Assembly: GCF_000240165.1 (NCBI RefSeq)
Contig: NC_017586.1
Span: forward strand, 3,286,001 to 3,350,000
DNA: 64,000 nucleotides
DNA from: Streptantibioticus cattleyicolor NRRL 8057 = DSM 46488
GTDB taxonomy: Bacteria > Actinomycetota > Actinomycetes > Streptomycetales > Streptomycetaceae
Direction: 5' to 3'
Shown: piece after piece, positions 27,909 to 36,426 of the stretch
Numbering within the stretch: the stretch's first letter is position 1
Layout: every line of letters begins with the position of its first letter
Notes under the pieces: generated by a model
Databases searched by the model: none
What the model saw: the letters and a program-made list of their open reading frames with translations, nothing else
What the model was told of the DNA's origin: nothing
Program-made: the position numbers and the translations under genes

Positions 27909-29027
27909 TCAGCGGCGGGACATGTAGATGTCGAGCGCCTTGTGCAGCAGCTTGTTGAGCGGGAAGTCCCACTCGCCGAGGTACTCCGCGGCCTGGCCGC
28001 CGGTGCCCACCTTGAACTGGATCAGCCCGAAGAGGTGGTCGTTCTCGTCCAGCGAGTCGCTGATGCCGCGCAGGTCGTAGACGGTGGCGCCGAGCGCGTA
28101 GGCGTCGCGCAGCATCCGCCACTGCATGGCGTTGCTCGGCCGCACCTCACGCTTGTGGTTGGCCGAGGCGCCGTAGGAGTACCAGACGTGGCCGCCGACG
28201 ACCAGCATGGTGGCCGCCGCCACCGCCTCGCCCTCGTGCACGGCGAAGTAGAGCCGCATGCGGTTGGGGTCCTCGGAGTTGAGGGCGGTCCACATGCGCT
28301 GGAAGTACGACAGCGGGCGCGGGCGGAAGTGGTCGCGCTCGGCGGTGATCTCGTAGAGCTGCTGCCAGATCGGGAGCTGCTCGTAGGTGCCCTGGACGAC
28401 CTCGACGCCCGCCTTCTCGGCCTTCTTGATGTTGCGGCGCCACAGCTGGTTGAAGCCCTTGTGGACGTCCTCCAGGGTGCGCCCCTCCAGCGGCACCTGG
28501 AAGACGTAGCGCGGCTGGACGTCACCGAAGCCGGCGCCGCCGTCCTCGCCCTGCTGCCACCCCATCTTCCGCAGCCGGTCGGCGACCTCGAAGGCGCGCG
28601 GCTCGATGAAGGTGGCCTCGACGTCCCGCAGCCGCTTGGCGTCCGGGTCGGCGATGCCGTTCTTCACCGCGGCGGCGTCCCAGCGCCGGATGACCACCGG
28701 CGGCCCCATCTTCACCGAGAAGGCGCCCTGCCGCTTGAGGTGGGCCAGCATCGGCTGGAGCCATTCCTCCAGGTTGGGCGCGTACCAGTTGATGACCGGG
28801 CCCTCGGGGAGGTAGGCGAGGTACCGCTTGATCTTGGGCAGCTGGCGGTAGAGCACCAGACCCACGCCGACGAGCTCGCCGTTCTTGTCGAACCAGCCCA
28901 GGTTCTCCGAACGCCACTCGGCCTTCACGTCGGCCCAAGCGGGAACCTGCATGTGGCTCGCCGAGGGCAGGCTCTGGATGTAGGCCAGATGCTGCTCACG
29001 GCTGATGGTCCTCAGGGTCAGGCTCAT
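27909..29027 (-). CDS. femX: FemX-type peptidyltransferase (lipid II glycine/amino-acid transferase)
   Basis: FemAB-family enzyme that uses aminoacyl-tRNA to add the first branch residue to the lysine or LL-DAP side chain of lipid II. The 372-residue product has two GNAT-like halves; SYGASANHKREVRPSNAMQWRMLRDA and YDLRGI are hallmark segments of the second half, and GPVINWY of the first. In Streptomyces femX is essential for cell-wall glycine bridge formation. It is followed by the alanine-racemase-like gene on the same strand (56-base gap), so they are likely cotranscribed. Confidence 0.92.
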   Translation of the reverse strand: MSLTLRTISREQHLAYIQSLPSASHMQVPAWADVKAEWRSENLGWFDKNGELVGVGLVLYRQLPKIKRYLAYLPEGPVINWYAPNLEEWLQPMLAHLKRQGAFSVKMGPPVVIRRWDAAAVKNGIADPDAKRLRDVEATFIEPRAFEVADRLRKMGWQQGEDGGAGFGDVQPRYVFQVPLEGRTLEDVHKGFNQLWRRNIKKAEKAGVEVVQGTYEQLPIWQQLYEITAERDHFRPRPLSYFQRMWTALNSEDPNRMRLYFAVHEGEAVAAATMLVVGGHVWYSYGASANHKREVRPSNAMQWRMLRDAYALGATVYDLRGISDSLDENDHLFGLIQFKVGTGGQAAEYLGEWDFPLNKLLHKALDIYMSRR

Positions 29028-29146
29028 TCGGGGCGCTCCCCATCGCTGCGGGTTCTACCGGACTTCCCGGCGAACTCTACTGCGACCGGGCGCCGGGGCG
29101 GCCTGAAGCCCTGCGCCGTGAACCCCGCCGAGCGCCGCTCCGCGCG

Positions 29147-29464
29147 CTACACGACGCCGCCGAACAGGCCGCCGTGGGCCATGCCGATGAAGAACCCCAC
29201 GGCTGCCGCGCCGAGCCCGATGACCAGCAGGAAGCGCTCGGCGGTGGTCGCCGAGATGTACTGGCCGTAGGCGCCGGAGACGATGCCGAGCAACCCGGTC
29301 CACGAACTGACCAGGTGCAGGCCGCGGGAGAGCGAGGTGAGAGCGGCGACGGCACCGAGCACCACGGTGATCACGGTGAGGGTGTTCTCCACCGGGTGCG
29401 GCCGGCCGTCGGTGTTGAGGGTCAGAACGTGACGCTGCCGGAATTGCCGGAATGTCTGTGCCAT
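29147..29464 (-). CDS. Small integral membrane protein, unknown function
   Basis: A 105-residue product whose ATG 29464 follows GGAGGTG at a good distance. The cytoplasmic N-terminus MAQTFRQFRQRHVLTLNTDGRPHPVENTL is followed by three hydrophobic helices (about 32-50, 56-74, 80-103). I recognise it as a conserved Streptomyces protein between femX and rpsF, with no assigned function. Confidence 0.75.
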   Translation of the reverse strand: MAQTFRQFRQRHVLTLNTDGRPHPVENTLTVITVVLGAVAALTSLSRGLHLVSSWTGLLGIVSGAYGQYISATTAERFLLVIGLGAAAVGFFIGMAHGGLFGGVV

Positions 29465-29725
29465 GGGGCACCTCCGTGAGCCGACGCGGTAGCGCGCCGT
29501 AGCCTCGTGCACACCCTTGGATACAGATTGTCCCGGTTCTTCGGCGGATTTCAAGCGGGGGGACGAGTCCGGGTAGTCTGTACCGTCTGCACCGGTGTCT
29601 GCCCTTCACCCGTCGGCCGTTCCCGGCCGGATGTCAGTGGGCGGCGATACCGTTGCGACGCAATGCATGACCCTCCTGCCACGGAAACGCCGTGGCCGCT
29701 GAGTCCAAAGGAGGTGGGTTCCATA

Positions 29726-30016
29726 ATGCGTCACTACGAGGTGATGGTCATCCTCGACCCCGATCTGGAGGAGCGCGCTGTCTCCCCCCTGATCGAGACG
29801 TTCCTCGCCGTGGTCCGTAACGGCGGCGGCAAGGTCGAGAAGGTCGACACCTGGGGCCGTCGTCGTCTCTCCTACGAGATCAACAAGAAGCCCGAGGGCA
29901 TCTACTCGGTCATCGACATCAACGCCACGCCCGATGTCGTCAAGGAGCTCGACCGTCAGCTCAACCTGAACGAGTCGGTTCTGCGGACCAAGGTCCTTCG
30001 TCCGGAAACGCACTGA
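29726..30016 (+). CDS. rpsF: 30S ribosomal protein S6
   Basis: 96 residues, starting [19 protein letters not shown] and containing [13 protein letters not shown], both standard for S6. The AAAGGAGGTGG ribosome site is nearly perfect. It heads the rpsF-ssb-rpsR-rplI operon. The 260-base leader (29465-29725) includes a TAGTCT -10-like hexamer around 29574 but no convincing -35, so I do not call a promoter. Confidence 0.97.
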   Translation: MRHYEVMVILDPDLEERAVSPLIETFLAVVRNGGGKVEKVDTWGRRRLSYEINKKPEGIYSVIDINATPDVVKELDRQLNLNESVLRTKVLRPETH

Positions 30017-30091
30017 CGCGTTAAGCGTCGGAGCTGAGTACGGCTACCGAGCAGCCAGCAGCACAGCACACCCGCCGAGAGGTCACCCACC

Positions 30092-30658
30092 ATGGCAGGC
30101 GAGACCGTCATCACGGTCGTCGGCAACCTTGTCGACGATCCCGAGCTGCGCTTCACCCCTTCCGGTGCGGCGGTCGCGAAGTTCCGCGTCGCGTCCACCC
30201 CGCGCACCTTCGACCGGCAGACCAACGAGTGGAAGGACGGCGAGAGCCTCTTCCTGACCTGCTCGGTCTGGCGGCAGGCGGCCGAGAACGTGGCCGAGTC
30301 TCTTCAGCGCGGCATGCGCGTCATCGTGCAGGGTCGGCTGAAGCAGCGTTCCTACGAAGACCGTGAGGGCGTCAAGCGGACGGTCTACGAACTCGACGTC
30401 GACGAGGTCGGCGCCTCGCTCCGCAACGCCACGGCCAAGGTCACCAAGACCAGCGGCGGCCGGGGCGGCCAGGGCTACGGTGGTGGTCCGGGCGGCGGCC
30501 AGGGTGGCAACTGGGGCGGCCCGCAGGGCGGCTCCGGCGGCGGTGCCCCGGCCGACGACCCGTGGGCGACCGGTGCCCCGGCCGGCGGCGGCCAGGGTGG
30601 CGGTGGCGGCTGGGGCGGAAGCTCCGGCGGCGGCTACTCGGACGAGCCGCCCTTCTAA
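30092..30658 (+). CDS. ssb: Single-stranded DNA-binding protein
   Basis: 188 residues. The OB-fold occupies residues 1-115 ([42 protein letters not shown]). A Gly/Gln-rich flexible linker follows, and the acidic C-terminal tip DEPPF contacts partner proteins. This is the essential operon copy, protecting single strands during replication. It lies between rpsF and rpsR as in most bacteria. Confidence 0.97.
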   Translation: MAGETVITVVGNLVDDPELRFTPSGAAVAKFRVASTPRTFDRQTNEWKDGESLFLTCSVWRQAAENVAESLQRGMRVIVQGRLKQRSYEDREGVKRTVYELDVDEVGASLRNATAKVTKTSGGRGGQGYGGGPGGGQGGNWGGPQGGSGGGAPADDPWATGAPAGGGQGGGGGWGGSSGGGYSDEPPF

Positions 30659-30701
30659 GGGCGGCAAGCGACACACTTCTTGATCACACTGGAGTACAAC
30701 C

Positions 30702-30938
30702 ATGGCGAAGCCGCCCCCGCGCAAGCCGAAGAAGAAGGTCTGCGCTTTCTGCAAGGACAAGGTCACCTACGTCGACTACAAGGACACCAACCTGCTGCGG
30801 AAGTTCATCTCCGACCGCGGCAAGATCCGTGCCCGTCGCGTGACCGGCAACTGCACGCAGCACCAGCGTGACGTCGCCACCGCCGTGAAGAACAGCCGCG
30901 AGATGGCGCTGCTGCCCTACACCTCGACTGCTCGCTGA
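30702..30938 (+). CDS. rpsR: 30S ribosomal protein S18
   Basis: 78 residues. It has the S18 core [24 protein letters not shown] and two cysteines near the start ([11 protein letters not shown]), making it a Cys-containing type that may bind zinc with the later Cys/His. Fourth-base spacing and strand place it in the rpsF operon. Confidence 0.96.
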   Translation: MAKPPPRKPKKKVCAFCKDKVTYVDYKDTNLLRKFISDRGKIRARRVTGNCTQHQRDVATAVKNSREMALLPYTSTAR

Positions 30939-30955
30939 GAGAGGGTGACCGAAGC

Positions 30956-31402
30956 ATGAAGATCATCCTCACCAACGAGGTCAGCGGCCTCGGTGCCGCC
31001 GGCGACGTCGTGGACGTCAAGGACGGCTACGCTCGCAACTACCTGATCCCGCGGAGCTTTGCCATCCGCTGGACCAAGGGCGGCGAGAAGGACGTCGAGC
31101 AGATCCGCCGTGCGCGCCGGATCCGCGAGATCGCCACGCTGGAGCAGGCCAACGAGATCAAGGCCCAGCTGGAGAACGTCAAGGTCAAGCTGGCCACCCG
31201 GGCCGGCGAGGCCGGGCGCCTCTTCGGTTCGGTCACCCCGGCCGACATCGCTTCGGCGATCAAGGAGGCCGGTGGCCCGGCGGTCGACAAGCGTCGTGTC
31301 GCCGTCGTGTCGCCGATCAAGACCGTCGGCTCGCACCAGGTGACCGTCAACCTCCACCCGGAGGTCTCGGCCAAGCTGGACGTCGAGGTCGTCGCGGCCT
31401 GA
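30956..31402 (+). CDS. rplI: 50S ribosomal protein L9
   Basis: 148 residues. The N-terminal L9 domain [33 protein letters not shown] is abbreviated here as the [11 protein letters not shown] signature, followed by a long connecting helix (about 40-75) and the C-terminal RNA-binding domain. GAGAGGG precedes the ATG. Last gene of the operon, before a 17-bp hairpin. Confidence 0.97.
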   Translation: MKIILTNEVSGLGAAGDVVDVKDGYARNYLIPRSFAIRWTKGGEKDVEQIRRARRIREIATLEQANEIKAQLENVKVKLATRAGEAGRLFGSVTPADIASAIKEAGGPAVDKRRVAVVSPIKTVGSHQVTVNLHPEVSAKLDVEVVAA

Positions 31403-31428
31403 CGCCTGCCGCTCAGCCGGTAAGCCTG

Positions 31429-31466
31429 GGAAGGGCCGGTACCCCGCAGGGGGTACCGGCCCTTCC
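31429..31466 (+). terminator. Terminator after rplI
   Basis: A perfect 17-base stem (31429-31445 with 31450-31466) and a 4-base loop; no T-run. Placed between convergent rplI and the MATE gene. Confidence 0.8.
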
Positions 31467-31484
31467 GGCATGCCGCACGTGCGT

Positions 31485-31498
31485 GTTTCACGTGAAAC
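31485..31498 (+). promoter_or_regulatory. parS site 10
   Basis: Exact match between the rplI terminator and the convergent MATE gene. Confidence 0.95.
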
Positions 31499-31519
31499 GG
31501 GCGGCGGGGGCTGGTGGCC

Positions 31520-31533
31520 GTTTCACGTGAAAC
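31520..31533 (+). promoter_or_regulatory. parS site 11
   Basis: Exact match, 35 bases from site 10 (start to start) and 17 bases from the MATE stop codon. Confidence 0.95.
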
Positions 31534-31549
31534 AGCCGTCGGCCGGGGG

Positions 31550-32971
31550 TCAGCCGCCGCGGACCGCGCCGGTCACCACCCAGTGTCCGGAGCGGGCCCG
31601 TGCCCACAGGAACGCCATCCGCGACACCATGAACAGGGCCATGGCCCACCACAGCACCGTCAGCCCGCCGCCGATCGCGGGGACGGCGAGCGCGGCCGGG
31701 ACGAAGACGGCCAGCGTGCCCAGCATCGCCCAGGCCAGATAGCGGCCGTCACCGGCGCCCATCAGTACGCCGTCCAGGATGAAGACCACCCCGGAGACCG
31801 GCTGGGTGACCGCCACCACCAGCAGCGCGGTCATCAGCTGGGCGCGGACCGCCGGATCGCCGGTGAACAGCGGGATGAACCACGGCCGGGCGACGGCGAC
31901 CAGGGCGCCGAGGACCACCCCGGAGGCGATCCCCCACTGCACCATGCGCCGGCACGCCGCCCGGGCGCCCGCCGCGTCCTCCGCGCCCAGGTAACGGCCG
32001 ATGATCGCCTGGCCCGCGATGGCTATGGCGTCCAGCGCGAAGGCGAGCAGGCTCCACAGGGTGAGGAGCACCTGGTGGGCGGCGATCTCGGTGTCGCCGA
32101 GGCGGGCCGCGACCGCGGTGGCGACCATCAGGATCGCGCGCAGGCTGAGGGTGCGGACCAGCAGCGGTACGCCCGCGGTGGCGCAGGCCCGGATACCGGC
32201 CGCGTCGGGGCGCAGCCGGGCGCCATGGCGTCGCGCGCCGCGCACCACGACGGTCAGGTACGCCGCCGCCATGGCCCACTGGGCGATCACGGTGCCCCAG
32301 GCTGAACCGGCGATGCCGAGCCCGGCGCCGTACACCAGGCCCACGTTGAGTCCGGCGTTGGCGGCGAATCCGGCGACCGCCACCACCAGCGGGGTGCGGG
32401 TGTCCTGGAGGCCGCGCAGCACGCCGGTGGCGGCCAGCACGACGAGCATCGCGGGGATGCCGAGCGCGCTGATCCGCAGATACGTCACGGCGTACCCGGT
32501 CGCCCGGCCGGAGGCACCGAAGAGCTCGGCGAGCGGTCCGGCCCCGGGCACCACCACGGCGACCACGACGGCGCTGAGCAGCAGGGCGAGCCAGATGCCG
32601 TCCATGCCCTGGCGGATGGCGGCCTGCCGGTCACCGGCGCCGATCCGGCGGGCGACGGCCGCGGTGGTGGCGTAGGCGAGGAAGACGAAGACGTTGACCG
32701 CGGTTGTCAGCAGGGAGGCGGCGACACCGAGTCCGGCGAGTTGCCGGGTACCCAGGTGGCCGACGATGGCGCTGTCGGCCATGACGAAGAGCGGTTCGGC
32801 GACCAGGGCTCCGAAGGCCGGGACGGCGAGCGCCAGGATCTCCCGGTCGTGGCGGCGCCGGACCTCCCGGGGCAGCCGTGGGGAACCCTGGGAGCGGTTG
32901 CGGGCGGGGGCCGAGGACACCCGCTTAGGATAATCGTCCACAGGTAAGGGATGCAATGGCAAAGTGGCCAT
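31550..32971 (-). CDS. MATE-family efflux transporter
   Basis: A 473-residue exporter of the MATE (DinF-like) branch of the MOP superfamily, with about twelve hydrophobic helices. The family segments PLFVMADSAIVGHLGTRQLAGLGVA and IIGRYLGAEDA are present. Substrate unknown; MATE proteins typically export cationic drugs using Na+ or H+ gradients. I chose ATG 32971; the frame stays open to 33028. Divergent from dnaB across a 420-base spacer. Confidence 0.9.
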   Translation of the reverse strand: MATLPLHPLPVDDYPKRVSSAPARNRSQGSPRLPREVRRRHDREILALAVPAFGALVAEPLFVMADSAIVGHLGTRQLAGLGVAASLLTTAVNVFVFLAYATTAAVARRIGAGDRQAAIRQGMDGIWLALLLSAVVVAVVVPGAGPLAELFGASGRATGYAVTYLRISALGIPAMLVVLAATGVLRGLQDTRTPLVVAVAGFAANAGLNVGLVYGAGLGIAGSAWGTVIAQWAMAAAYLTVVVRGARRHGARLRPDAAGIRACATAGVPLLVRTLSLRAILMVATAVAARLGDTEIAAHQVLLTLWSLLAFALDAIAIAGQAIIGRYLGAEDAAGARAACRRMVQWGIASGVVLGALVAVARPWFIPLFTGDPAVRAQLMTALLVVAVTQPVSGVVFILDGVLMGAGDGRYLAWAMLGTLAVFVPAALAVPAIGGGLTVLWWAMALFMVSRMAFLWARARSGHWVVTGAVRGG

Positions 32972-33107
32972 TACATTCCGTGGCGCTGAGTGATCGTCTC
33001 CGCGCCGTTTGTCGCGATCTCGCGCCAAGCGGGAAAGTTTTTCTCCTACACAGCCAGTGGATGATGAAATCGCAGGTCAGGGCGGTTTCCCCAGGGTGAC
33101 TGTGGCG

Positions 33108-33196
33108 TTGTCCACAGCGCTGTCCCCCGCACTGTGCACAGGTTTGGCGGGCTTCTCCACAGGCTGGGGGCCGTCATCCACATGGCCTGTGGATAA
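33108..33196. promoter_or_regulatory. DnaA-box cluster upstream of dnaB
   Basis: TTGTCCACA (33108-33116, the Streptomyces consensus) and TTATCCACA on the minus strand (33188-33196, the E. coli consensus) flank TTCTCCACA (33153-33161) and TCATCCACA (33174-33182). The 420-base gap between the MATE gene and dnaB (32972-33391) also holds the promoters of both genes, which I cannot place exactly. Confidence 0.6.
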
Positions 33197-33391
33197 CCAT
33201 CTTGGCTGACGGCGCCGCCGGCCCTACCGTTGACCGGCACCCGCGCTGTCCTCCGGCTTCCCCGGAGCCGTCAACCGGTCCCGTCCTCGACGCGCCGGAA
33301 ACTCGGCGGGGTGCCGTCCAGGTGTCAGAGGCGTGCCGTAGGAATGTGGCACGGAACCGGGGGTCCGCAGGACCGGGAGGAGGTGCGGGGG

Positions 33392-35548
33392 GTGAGCCAG
33401 CCCGAGCCCGTCGACGGCCACTGGAGCGAGGCTCCGCCGGCCGAGCCGCCCTTCCCCGACGGCCCCGGCGACCGGCTGCCGCCCCCTCGCTTCCGGCGCG
33501 GCGGCGACCAGCAGCGCGGCGGACGCGACCACGGCGGCCGTGACCGGGACGGCTGGGACGAGGGAGCCCGGGAGCGCGGCTGGGGCGATTCCGGCTTCGA
33601 GCGGGTCCCGCCGCAGGACATCGACGCCGAGCAGTCCGTGCTCGGCGGCATGCTGCTGTCGAAGGACGCCATCGCCGACGTGGTCGAGGTGCTCAAGGCC
33701 GGTGACTTCTACCGCCCCGCGCACGAGACCGTCTACAACGCCATCCTCGACCTCTACGCCCGTGGCGAGCCGGCCGACCCCATCACCGTCGCCGCCGAGC
33801 TGACCAAGCGCGGCGAGATCACCCGGGTCGGCGGCGCGGCCTATCTGCACACTCTCGTCAACGCCGTCCCCACGGCGGCCAACGCCGAGTACTACGCCGA
33901 GATCGTCCACGAGCGCGCGGTCCTGCGCCGCCTGGTCGAGGCCGGCACCCGCATCACCCAGATGGGTTATGCCGCCGACGGTGACGTGGACGAGATCGTC
34001 AACTCGGCGCAGGCCGAGATCTACGCGGTCACCGAGCAGCGCACCTCCGAGGACTACCTTCCGCTCAGCGAGATCATGGAGGGCGCCCTCGACGAGATCG
34101 AGGCGATCGGCTCGCGCAGCGGCCAGATGACCGGCGTGCCCACCGGCTTCACCGACCTCGACGCGCTCACCAACGGCCTCCACCCCGGCCAGATGGTCGT
34201 CATCGCGGCGCGTCCGGCGATGGGCAAGTGCCTGGCGGCCGGCAGCCGGGTGCTGGAGGCCCGCTCGGGGGAGTGGATCACCGTCGAGGAGTTCGTCCGG
34301 CGTGGCACGGCCGGCGAGGACCTCCAGGTGCTCACGCTCGGCGGCGACTGGAAGCTGCGCGCGGCCCGTCCGTCGGCGTACCACCACAACGGGGTCAAGC
34401 CGGTGCGGAAGCTGCGCACCGCGGACGGCGCCACGCTGCGGGCCACCGGCAACCATCCGATGCTCACGCTGCGCGGCTGGGTTCCGCTGGAGCGGCTGCG
34501 CCCCGGCGACCACGTCGCGGCCCCCGGCGGGCCGTCCGGCGCGGAGGGGCGGCCGGTCCCGGAGCCGGTGTGGGAGCTGATCGAGGCCGAGAAGGCCGGG
34601 CTGACCTGGGCCGAGGTCAACGAACGGGCCGGGCTGCCGGCCGGTCACGACTGGCGGCCCGGGAACCCCGTCGACCGGGCCCGCCTGCTCGACCTGGCCA
34701 AGGCGCTCGACTCGCGGGCGCTGGTGGACCTCGCCGAGTCCGACGTGCGCTGGGACCGGGTGGTCTCCAACGAGCCGGACGGCACCGAGGCGGTCTACGA
34801 CCTGACGGTCGAGGGCACGCACAGCTTCGTCGCCGAGGGCCTGGTCGTCCACAACTCCACGCTCGCCCTGGACTTCGCCCGCTCCGCGTCGATCGCGCAC
34901 GGCCTACCGAGCGTCTTCTTCTCGCTGGAGATGGGGCGCAACGAGATCGCCATGCGCCTGCTGTCGGCCGAGGCACGGGTGGCCCTGCACCACATGCGGT
35001 CGGGCAACATGACGGACGACGACTGGACGCGGCTGGCCCGCCGGATGCCCGAGGTCTCCGCCGGTCCCCTCTACATCGACGACTCGCCCAACCTGTCGAT
35101 GATGGAGATCCGTGCCAAGTGCCGCCGCCTCAAGCAGCGCAACGACCTGCGGCTGGTCGTCATCGACTACCTCCAGCTGATGCAGTCGGGCGGCTCCCGG
35201 CGCCCCGAGAGCCGCCAGCAGGAGGTCTCGGAGATGTCCCGTAACCTCAAGCTGCTCGCCAAGGAGCTGGAAGTCCCCGTCATCGCACTCTCCCAGCTCA
35301 ACCGTGGCCCCGAGCAGCGCACCGACAAGAAGCCCATGGTCTCCGACCTGCGCGAATCCGGCTCCATCGAGCAGGACGCCGACATGGTGATCCTGCTGCA
35401 CCGCGAGGACGCCTACGAGAAGGAGTCCCCCCGGGCCGGCGAGGCCGACCTCATCGTCGCCAAGCACCGCAACGGCCCCACCGCCACCATCACGGTGGCC
35501 TTCCAGGGGCACTACTCCCGCTTCGTGGACATGGCCGGAAACGTCTGA
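33392..35548 (+). CDS. dnaB: Replicative DNA helicase DnaB containing an intein
   Basis: DnaB is the hexameric 5'-3' helicase that unwinds DNA at the fork. A 718-residue precursor is expected, 509 after splicing. GTG 33392 begins MSQPEPVDG after GGGAGGAGG. The N-terminal DnaB domain (PPQDIDAEQSVLGGMLLS) starts near residue 70. The ATPase domain begins at about 235, and its P-loop AARPAMGK/STLALDF is split by an intein between Lys and Ser. Walker B (LVVIDYLQLM) and the H4 motif (ALSQLNRG) are intact. The Tn7-like transposon duplication begins two bases after the stop codon. Confidence 0.96.
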   Translation: MSQPEPVDGHWSEAPPAEPPFPDGPGDRLPPPRFRRGGDQQRGGRDHGGRDRDGWDEGARERGWGDSGFERVPPQDIDAEQSVLGGMLLSKDAIADVVEVLKAGDFYRPAHETVYNAILDLYARGEPADPITVAAELTKRGEITRVGGAAYLHTLVNAVPTAANAEYYAEIVHERAVLRRLVEAGTRITQMGYAADGDVDEIVNSAQAEIYAVTEQRTSEDYLPLSEIMEGALDEIEAIGSRSGQMTGVPTGFTDLDALTNGLHPGQMVVIAARPAMGKCLAAGSRVLEARSGEWITVEEFVRRGTAGEDLQVLTLGGDWKLRAARPSAYHHNGVKPVRKLRTADGATLRATGNHPMLTLRGWVPLERLRPGDHVAAPGGPSGAEGRPVPEPVWELIEAEKAGLTWAEVNERAGLPAGHDWRPGNPVDRARLLDLAKALDSRALVDLAESDVRWDRVVSNEPDGTEAVYDLTVEGTHSFVAEGLVVHNSTLALDFARSASIAHGLPSVFFSLEMGRNEIAMRLLSAEARVALHHMRSGNMTDDDWTRLARRMPEVSAGPLYIDDSPNLSMMEIRAKCRRLKQRNDLRLVVIDYLQLMQSGGSRRPESRQQEVSEMSRNLKLLAKELEVPVIALSQLNRGPEQRTDKKPMVSDLRESGSIEQDADMVILLHREDAYEKESPRAGEADLIVAKHRNGPTATITVAFQGHYSRFVDMAGNV
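34229..34855 (+). mobile_element. DnaB mini-intein (209 residues)
   Basis: In-frame protein-splicing element at residues 280-488 of the precursor. It starts with the nucleophile Cys (block A, CLAAGSRVLEA), has block B with T-x-N-H (ATGNHPMLT), and block F/G ends VYDLTVEGTHSF...VVHN. The +1 residue is Ser of the P-loop. Between blocks B and F lie about 70 residues without LAGLIDADG or HNH motifs, so there is no active homing endonuclease. Splicing is needed to rebuild the Walker A motif, so dnaB activity depends on it. Confidence 0.93.
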
Positions 35549-35550
35549 CC

Positions 35551-35555
35551 GGAGC
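35551..35555. repeat. Left target-site duplication GGAGC
   Basis: GGAGC immediately before the transposon end; the second copy is at 53988-53992. Five-base duplications are typical of Tn7-like transposition. Confidence 0.9.
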
Positions 35556-35600
35556 TGTAGGTTCCCATTTCTTGTGTCCCATTCTCATTCTCTGTGTCCC
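35556..35600 (+). repeat. dnaB-proximal transposon end with TnsB-site-like repeats
   Basis: Terminal 29 bases TGTAGG-N13-TGTCCCATTC, then a second TGTGTCCC 20 bases after the first (35573-35580 and 35593-35600). Spaced short repeats like these are where TnsB binds in Tn7-family ends. Confidence 0.8.
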
Positions 35601-35705
35601 GTGTCTGGCCCGTAGGACATGTAGATGAGACGTACTGGTCGAGGTGACTGAGTAGTCCGCCATCTTCCACGCGATGGCAACTGAAGAATCTAGAAAGGAG
35701 CAGGA

Positions 35706-36263
35706 ATGGGAGTCGATGGAGTGAACGTCGAGACCGGTAGTGCCTCTCACACCCCCTCGGGGTCGCACTGGATCACAGATGAGGAGACTCAGAGGATCGC
35801 CGAGACGTTTGTGGCTGCTTCTCCCTATCTCGGTGATATCGCTTGGTCTCAAGCTCCGGTCGGGGAGAATGCGGCGTACCTGTACGGCTTTTCAGGAGAG
35901 CTGCCGGAGGACCTTGAACCAGGTGATCCGCTTCCCGAAGGCTGCCGGTGGAGCTGGCAGCTTTCCCTCACTGATCCGTCTGGGCGAGACTTCCGCCTCC
36001 ACCACAACCAAGTCGTGTCAGCCATCACGAAGGTGGTGTACGAGGGAGACGGTCGGCAGGACAGCATGCGGGCTCTCCGGCTGGGGTGCATCGAGCAGTG
36101 GTACACCGAGCCGGCTGACTCCCGTCGTGCTCTGAAACTGGGCCCCGAGGCGGCTGTCACTATTTGTCAGATTGCCTTGTGGGAAAAGGTCGCCTTCCCG
36201 TACGAGGACGCGAACGGTCCGTTCGGGACGGGGCGCATGGACTTCTTCGAGGAACAGCGTTGA
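35706..36263 (+). CDS. Unknown cargo protein ahead of tnsAB
   Basis: A 185-residue soluble acidic protein; AAAGGAG lies 8 bases before the ATG. No signal peptide or membrane segment is visible. Residues 30-90 are Trp/Tyr-rich (ETFVAASPYLGDIAWSQAP, CRWSWQLSLTD) and an FxLHHNQV stretch follows. I recognise no family. Its position between the transposon end and tnsAB is unusual because Tn7-like cargo is normally on the other side of the tns genes. Confidence 0.7.
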   Translation: MGVDGVNVETGSASHTPSGSHWITDEETQRIAETFVAASPYLGDIAWSQAPVGENAAYLYGFSGELPEDLEPGDPLPEGCRWSWQLSLTDPSGRDFRLHHNQVVSAITKVVYEGDGRQDSMRALRLGCIEQWYTEPADSRRALKLGPEAAVTICQIALWEKVAFPYEDANGPFGTGRMDFFEEQR

Positions 36264-36426
36264 TGGGCCCTGCCTGGCTCGCGCATAGTTTCGATGGTTC
36301 ATGCGGAGGGGGCGCGTCGGCATGCCCATCGCTCCCAGTGGGCACTTCTGTGTGGGGCAGGGGCACGGTAGTTAGCGATCTCTAGTCTGATCCCGTCATC
36401 GCTCGTCCCCGCTGTTGGGGGTGGGT

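Noticed and set aside
34229-34855. Homing endonuclease in the intein
   Set aside because: No LAGLIDADG or HNH motif; the insert is too short for a complete domain.
35540-35560. tRNA-gene attachment site
   Set aside because: No tRNA-like cloverleaf at either transposon border or anywhere I looked in the window.
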